Below, piece after piece: positions 59,562-64,000 of a stretch of 64,000 nucleotides of DNA. The DNA is from Tritrichomonas musculus (Eukaryota; Parabasalia; Tritrichomonadida; Tritrichomonadidae). The translations under genes were made by a program, and so were the position numbers. Below the pieces are notes generated by a model, which was not told where the DNA came from, searched no databases, and worked only from the letters and a program-made list of their open reading frames with translations. The stretch lies in NCBI GenBank assembly GCA_039105265.1, contig JAPFFF010000009.1:3968001-4032000 (forward strand), given 5' to 3'. The stretch's first letter is position 1; each line of letters begins with the position of its first letter.

Positions 59562-62500
59562 ATGACGAAGTTGTTGAGTAGACTATCGAAATCTGAGATT
59601 CTATCATTACCAGGGTTTGATAGATATGGATCACTCAAGATCAAAGAGTTGAAACCTATATTGAAGAAGAGTATCAAACAGATGAATATCGCTTTTAGAG
59701 GTGTACGTGTATCTGATTACGTTAACCGATTCAATGAAATTCGTGAACAGAAACAGTCTGATGACGATCTATTTAAACGAATGTCGACAATGAAACATCA
59801 ACAACAGAAACAACATCAAAGTCATGAACAGTATAAACAGTCATTGAAAGATACAGCTATGTTCGAACGTTCATTGATGAATATGAGTGAACTCTATTCA
59901 GTTCCACATCCAAGTGAAAGTAAACTATTCATCGAATCGTTAATGAATGTCGATACTGAATATACGACAACCAAATCCGATGAACGACTCCGTTATGAAG
60001 AGAATGTTCATGACAAAACTGAATATCAAAACGAGATGAAGAGAATGATGTTAGCCGCTAAGAATCATGAATCATTTGAAATCGATATCGATGATGATAG
60101 TGAGAAACAATACGCTTTCGTTAAAGTATTACGATATATTCGTAAGATGAAAACAAATGAATGGAGACCAATTATAACTGGTTATGACATGAACGGTAAT
60201 GGTCGAAAGTTCAGTATCAACAAAGAGTTAGATCTCGAAACTATGATACGATGTATACTCGGTGAGATAACTGTAGAAGATTACAGTTCCGATTGTGATC
60301 CGAATCTAATCGGTTGGGATTACATTCCAGTTCGATTCGAAGTGAAGTTCATCAAGATGACTAAGAATGAAGAGACTGGAAAGACTGAGTTCATCGAAAA
60401 GGTTGACGGTGAAGAAGTAGTAGTTGAATCAGTTGATGACTTTCGTGAAACTCCAGACGGTGGTTTCTTTCCATACATCAACCTAATCAATGGTTTAGAC
60501 TTGACCAGATATCAGATATTCAACACCATTAACAAGAATAACTATCGTGATAACTGTTTCGTATACGCTTGTGTTCAATCAGGGGTGTTCAATGATGACG
60601 AACTCCATAAACTTCGTTCAATAATGTTAACTCGATCAATACCAAATAAGAAGATATTGGAAATAGCTATTCAAATGAAGTGTCACTTCGTTGTATACAA
60701 ATTTGATGATAAGAGAGATTCACGACATCAGAAACAACTCAGTGTTGATACTCGTAAGAATCCGAAAGTCATAGCTGATCGAAAGATTCAATTATTGTTA
60801 TATAAAGAACATTACATGATCGATATGAAAGAGATGATACCGATAACGAAGTTTTATATTAAATATCATGATGAGATTGATATGTTATATCCAAATATGA
60901 ACATTCAACAACGATTTCGTATTCGTGATATTAAAGATGATGATGATACTCCAAAATATAAACCAGATGATTGGACTGGAACTGAACTCACCACAGTTAT
61001 TAAAACTATGTTCGAACATGGATGTTTCAGAGAGATCAATCAATGTGAACAGGGTATACTTGATACATGTGAGTTCGATAATCATTTGAATGACTACGTT
61101 AGTCTCAGTTATGATGAAGAATCATGTTGTAGACTTGAATCGGCTGACACTAAGAAGATAACTGAATGGTCTCATATCTATTACGCAGATTACGAAACTG
61201 ATGTAACTGTATCTCCACATCGACCATATCTGATTTGTCTCTGTGATGACAAACATGTTGTACCATTCACTGGATCTAAACTCACGTCAACGTTCTTGAT
61301 GTCACTCAAAAGTAATTCGTTAACGTACTTCCACAATCTGAAATACGACGCTTGTTTCTTCATTCATGAACCAGAATGGGAGACTCAAATAACTCAACGA
61401 AGTGGAACTCTATTACAAGTCGTTATGGATCATTATAAATGGATCAATGTTATCGATCCAAAGACTAAGAAACCAGTTATCGATCCGAAAACGAAACAAC
61501 CGGAGATGAAGAAGATTCGTGATAAACACTTAACATTCCGTAACAGCTATTCGATTATACCAGCTCCATTACGTGATTTCGATGACATGTTCAATCTAAA
61601 GGTTCATAAAGAGATCATCGCTTATCGAATCTACACTGAAAAGAATCTACAACGAAAGACTATACCATTCGATGAATTCTATGATCAATACGTTAACGAA
61701 AACATCGATAAGAAATCCACTGATGAACTCGAACAAGATCGTAATCAGTTGATTCGAAACGCTAAGTTCGCTAAATCATACGATGAAGCTGAAGAAACAA
61801 TCGATATCATGAAGTACGCTACATTCTATTGTAAATTAGACTGTATCACGTTAATGAAGGGGATGACGAAGTTCAATAACGATTTAGCTGAAGTCTTCAC
61901 CAAAACCGATAAACCATGGATTGGTATTCATCAATTCATATCTATCTCAGCTGTTGGTTATGATTTCGCTCGTATATATGGTTGTTTCGATGGATGTTAT
62001 CTATTAAGTGGTAAACCACAGAACTTCATCCAACGTTGTGTCAGTGGTGGTCGTACAATGACAGCTAATAACGAAAAACAGTACATCGTTGATCGTATCC
62101 AAGACTTCGATGCTGTTAGTCTATATCCATCATCTATGTCAATTATGGATGGAGTCGCTAAAGGTAGACCAAAGGTGATTCCAGATGATTGTACTCATGA
62201 ACAGTTAATGAATTACGATACATTCTTTATCGAAGTCAACATCAACAAATTATCGTGTAAGTCCAATCGTCCGTATAAGTTCGGTCATGTATTCACCCAT
62301 AATGAAGCTGGATCCAAAATATTCTGTAATGAAACAGTCGATCATTACTACGTTGATAAGATCACCTTGATGGATTTAATCGAATTCTATGATATTGATT
62401 ACGAACTCATCCGTGGATACTATTTCGATGAAGGTTTCAACAACAAGATCAATGAGTTCATCAAAACGTTATTCGATCTAAGATTGAAGTATAAGAATGA

Positions 62501-63242
62501 ACATAATCCATTGGAGAAGACGATTAAACTGTTGTTGAACTCCATCTACGGTAAATCAATATTGAAACCAATGAATGATGAAATCAAAGTCGTCAACAAG
62601 AAGAATCTTATATCATATATCTATCGTAACTATAACTTCATCAAAGAAGTATCATTCAATGATTCAACTAAATGTTTCGTTAAGAAGATCAAACCAATCA
62701 ACAATCACTTCAATCTTCCACAGTTTGGAGCTTCTGTGTTATCGTGGAGTAAACACATCATGAATCAAGTGGTGTCAACAGCTGAACAACACGGAATCGA
62801 TATATACTACACTGACACGGACAGTGTCCATATAAAAGAATCAGATGTACCTGTATTAGCTCAGATCTATAAAGAAAAGTATGGTAAAGAGTTGATCGGT
62901 AAACAGATGACACAGTTTCATTGTGATTTCGATTCATTTCCAGGTGCTACTGGTCAGATACATTCACATAAGTTGATCGCTCTTGGTAAGAAATCATATC
63001 TCGACATATTAGTTGACGAAGTTGGTTTAGAAGGTTATCATATTAGGTGTAAAGGGGTACCAAAACAGTGTATACTCAATAAGTGTAAACGAATGAATAT
63101 CACAGTTGAAGAGTTATACGAACGATTATACAATGGTGAATCAATCACATTTGATCTCACTGATGGTTGTAACTGTTTTCGTAAGACGAAGTGTTTCCAA
63201 CAAATCACATTACCACAGTTCTTACGTAAAGTTCAATTCTAA
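59562..63242 (+). CDS. Protein-primed family B DNA polymerase (Maverick pPolB) with OTU-like N-terminal region
   Basis: 1,226 residues, ATG at 59562. Exonuclease motifs: ExoI YADYETD (D543, E545), ExoII FHNLKYD (N592, D596), ExoIII YCKLDC (Y756, D760). Polymerase motifs: A with D850 in DFDAVSLYPS, B with K989 and N993 in KLLLNSIYGK, C YTDTDS (D1085, D1087). All catalytic residues are present, so it looks active. It would replicate the element using a terminal protein as primer. Residues about 305-430 (GGFFPYINL, NNYRDNCFVYACVQSG with C332, LLLYKEHYMID with H417) have the Cys and His spacing of an OTU-like cysteine protease fold; that assignment is tentative. The N-terminal 300 residues are Gln/Lys-rich and unassigned. 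pfam DNA_pol_B_2 is the expected family. Confidence 0.95.
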   Translation: MTKLLSRLSKSEILSLPGFDRYGSLKIKELKPILKKSIKQMNIAFRGVRVSDYVNRFNEIREQKQSDDDLFKRMSTMKHQQQKQHQSHEQYKQSLKDTAMFERSLMNMSELYSVPHPSESKLFIESLMNVDTEYTTTKSDERLRYEENVHDKTEYQNEMKRMMLAAKNHESFEIDIDDDSEKQYAFVKVLRYIRKMKTNEWRPIITGYDMNGNGRKFSINKELDLETMIRCILGEITVEDYSSDCDPNLIGWDYIPVRFEVKFIKMTKNEETGKTEFIEKVDGEEVVVESVDDFRETPDGGFFPYINLINGLDLTRYQIFNTINKNNYRDNCFVYACVQSGVFNDDELHKLRSIMLTRSIPNKKILEIAIQMKCHFVVYKFDDKRDSRHQKQLSVDTRKNPKVIADRKIQLLLYKEHYMIDMKEMIPITKFYIKYHDEIDMLYPNMNIQQRFRIRDIKDDDDTPKYKPDDWTGTELTTVIKTMFEHGCFREINQCEQGILDTCEFDNHLNDYVSLSYDEESCCRLESADTKKITEWSHIYYADYETDVTVSPHRPYLICLCDDKHVVPFTGSKLTSTFLMSLKSNSLTYFHNLKYDACFFIHEPEWETQITQRSGTLLQVVMDHYKWINVIDPKTKKPVIDPKTKQPEMKKIRDKHLTFRNSYSIIPAPLRDFDDMFNLKVHKEIIAYRIYTEKNLQRKTIPFDEFYDQYVNENIDKKSTDELEQDRNQLIRNAKFAKSYDEAEETIDIMKYATFYCKLDCITLMKGMTKFNNDLAEVFTKTDKPWIGIHQFISISAVGYDFARIYGCFDGCYLLSGKPQNFIQRCVSGGRTMTANNEKQYIVDRIQDFDAVSLYPSSMSIMDGVAKGRPKVIPDDCTHEQLMNYDTFFIEVNINKLSCKSNRPYKFGHVFTHNEAGSKIFCNETVDHYYVDKITLMDLIEFYDIDYELIRGYYFDEGFNNKINEFIKTLFDLRLKYKNEHNPLEKTIKLLLNSIYGKSILKPMNDEIKVVNKKNLISYIYRNYNFIKEVSFNDSTKCFVKKIKPINNHFNLPQFGASVLSWSKHIMNQVVSTAEQHGIDIYYTDTDSVHIKESDVPVLAQIYKEKYGKELIGKQMTQFHCDFDSFPGATGQIHSHKLIALGKKSYLDILVDEVGLEGYHIRCKGVPKQCILNKCKRMNITVEELYERLYNGESITFDLTDGCNCFRKTKCFQQITLPQFLRKVQF

Positions 63243-63266
63243 GTCAACTATTTTTGTGTTGATGAA

Positions 63267-63458
63267 ATGGAATATCATTTCGTAGACATCAAGGGGTTCA
63301 ATGGTCGATACGAGATATCGATTGAAGAACCATACATAATTCGTGATAAGTTAACATATTACGTCATTGATGAGTGGCATAACAATTATGGAGATGTCGG
63401 TGTGATCTTAAACGGTGAATTCTATCTCATTACTGAGTTGATTTCAAACTTAAATTGA
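63267..63458 (+). CDS. Maverick small hypothetical protein (63 residues)
   Basis: ATG at 63267, 24 bases after the polymerase stop. Beta-rich pattern (HFVDIKGFNGRYEISIEEPY, VGVILNGEFYLITELI). No known family. An ATG at 63262 in another frame overlaps but opens nothing longer. The spacer again contains CTATTTTT before the start, as in the whole cluster. Confidence 0.62.
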   Translation: MEYHFVDIKGFNGRYEISIEEPYIIRDKLTYYVIDEWHNNYGDVGVILNGEFYLITELISNLN

Positions 63459-63482
63459 ATCGATTATTTTTATTCTATCGAA

Positions 63483-63971
63483 ATGTCTGTCGAAATCAAA
63501 CCAACCGTCAAAAGCTTCGTCGAAACCATTCATCCAATCAACACTGATAAACTCTACGTGTATCTCGATAGTAAGATCTATCCAAACGAGTTCGGTATCA
63601 GTGTTCGTCCATTACTCGTCAAATACGGATCAACTGTTATAGACATGTCCAAGATGATCGATATGTTTGGTAAGGTTCCATACATCACCGTGAAAGAGAA
63701 TCGTTTTCGATCAGTATATAGAGATCCAATGTTGATGACAATCGATTTGAAACCAAAACAATACAAAGACAACACTTATTATCAATACTTCATCGATAAA
63801 CTATGTTTACAATCCGAATTGAAGAGATATGAAGTGATCTACAACAAAGCTCATAAAGTCATCTCTGAATATAAACAAACGATCACTAAGAGTCAATCAG
63901 TTGATGATTTCCGTGAGATTGATAAAGATGACGATACTATGTACTCCGCTAAAGCGGATGAACCAATCTAA
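63483..63971 (+). CDS. Maverick hypothetical protein (162 residues)
   Basis: ATG at 63483, 24 bases after the previous stop; TAA at 63969-63971. Mixed alpha/beta with IYPNEFGISVRPLLVKYGST and FGKVPYITVKENRFRSVYRD, then a charged helix (QSELKRYEVIYNKAHKVISE). No domain recognised. Another gene probably starts just beyond the window: the sequence after the stop has the same TATTTTT-type spacer. Confidence 0.68.
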   Translation: MSVEIKPTVKSFVETIHPINTDKLYVYLDSKIYPNEFGISVRPLLVKYGSTVIDMSKMIDMFGKVPYITVKENRFRSVYRDPMLMTIDLKPKQYKDNTYYQYFIDKLCLQSELKRYEVIYNKAHKVISEYKQTITKSQSVDDFREIDKDDDTMYSAKADEPI

Positions 63972-64000
63972 ATGGATTCATTCTATTTTTGATCCAAAAA

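Larger units (their letters stand above)
56942..64000 (+). mobile_element. Maverick/Polinton element, left end (partial)
   Basis: From about 56.9 kb composition and codon use change together. The segment holds the tandem array, a structured leader and five plus-strand genes with 26-31 base spacers, one of them a protein-primed family B DNA polymerase. Mavericks are abundant in trichomonads and encode such a polymerase plus integrase, packaging ATPase, protease and capsid proteins, which would lie beyond the right edge. The left boundary is set by composition only. Integration next to the disrupted ankyrin gene is in keeping with a repeat-rich region. Confidence 0.75.

Overview
The window looks like nuclear DNA of a parabasalid protist, most like Tritrichomonas or a relative. 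The DNA is very AT-rich. Genes are compact and I see no splice signals of the known trichomonad type. Several genes start just after a TCA-Y-W initiator-like motif (for example TCATAATG). The gene families fit too: BspA-type leucine-rich repeat proteins, DUF3447/ankyrin proteins, protein kinase-Sel1 proteins, short Myb proteins, a bacterial-type Caps_synth glycosyltransferase and a Maverick/Polinton element. The species call is inference.

Layout. 0-5.5 kb: four minus-strand genes (an RNF32-like double RING/IQ protein, a short-repeat protein, a small helical protein and a two-repeat Myb protein). 5.5-11 kb: a transposon graveyard with a broken MULE transposase, a decayed coding segment present twice, a 0.7-kb terminal-inverted-repeat element and a 1.2-kb foldback element. 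11-23 kb: a two-domain membrane glycosyltransferase, two long coiled-coil proteins, an acidic/prion-like protein whose C-terminus looks like a CKK (CAMSAP/Patronin) microtubule minus-end domain, a tRNA-Asp(GTC) and a small gene. 23.6-29.2 kb: a broken kinase-Sel1 gene followed by an intact Sel1 gene. 30.0-43.5 kb: one 4,481-residue BspA-type LRR protein with duplicated super-modules and no signal peptide or membrane segment.

44-56.6 kb: three minus-strand DUF3447 loci. In two of them, intact ankyrin-repeat coding units are separated by non-coding AT-rich spacers at the same point of each repeat. The third is a DUF3447-BspA fusion with disrupted frames. One of the ankyrin genes is split by a 0.9-kb mariner-like non-autonomous element with a TA target duplication; removing it rejoins the frame. 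Other inverted-repeat elements and a Sel1 fragment lie between.

56.9-64 kb: base and codon composition change abruptly. Fourteen near-identical 129-bp tandem repeats lead into a tightly packed plus-strand gene cluster that includes a protein-primed family B DNA polymerase. This is the left end of a Maverick/Polinton that runs off the window.

Coiled-coil, CKK and giant LRR proteins suggest cytoskeletal functions in the middle of the window. The rest is dominated by expanding repeat families and mobile DNA. Some frame breaks fall in homopolymer runs and may be assembly errors; others are nonsense codons or insertions.
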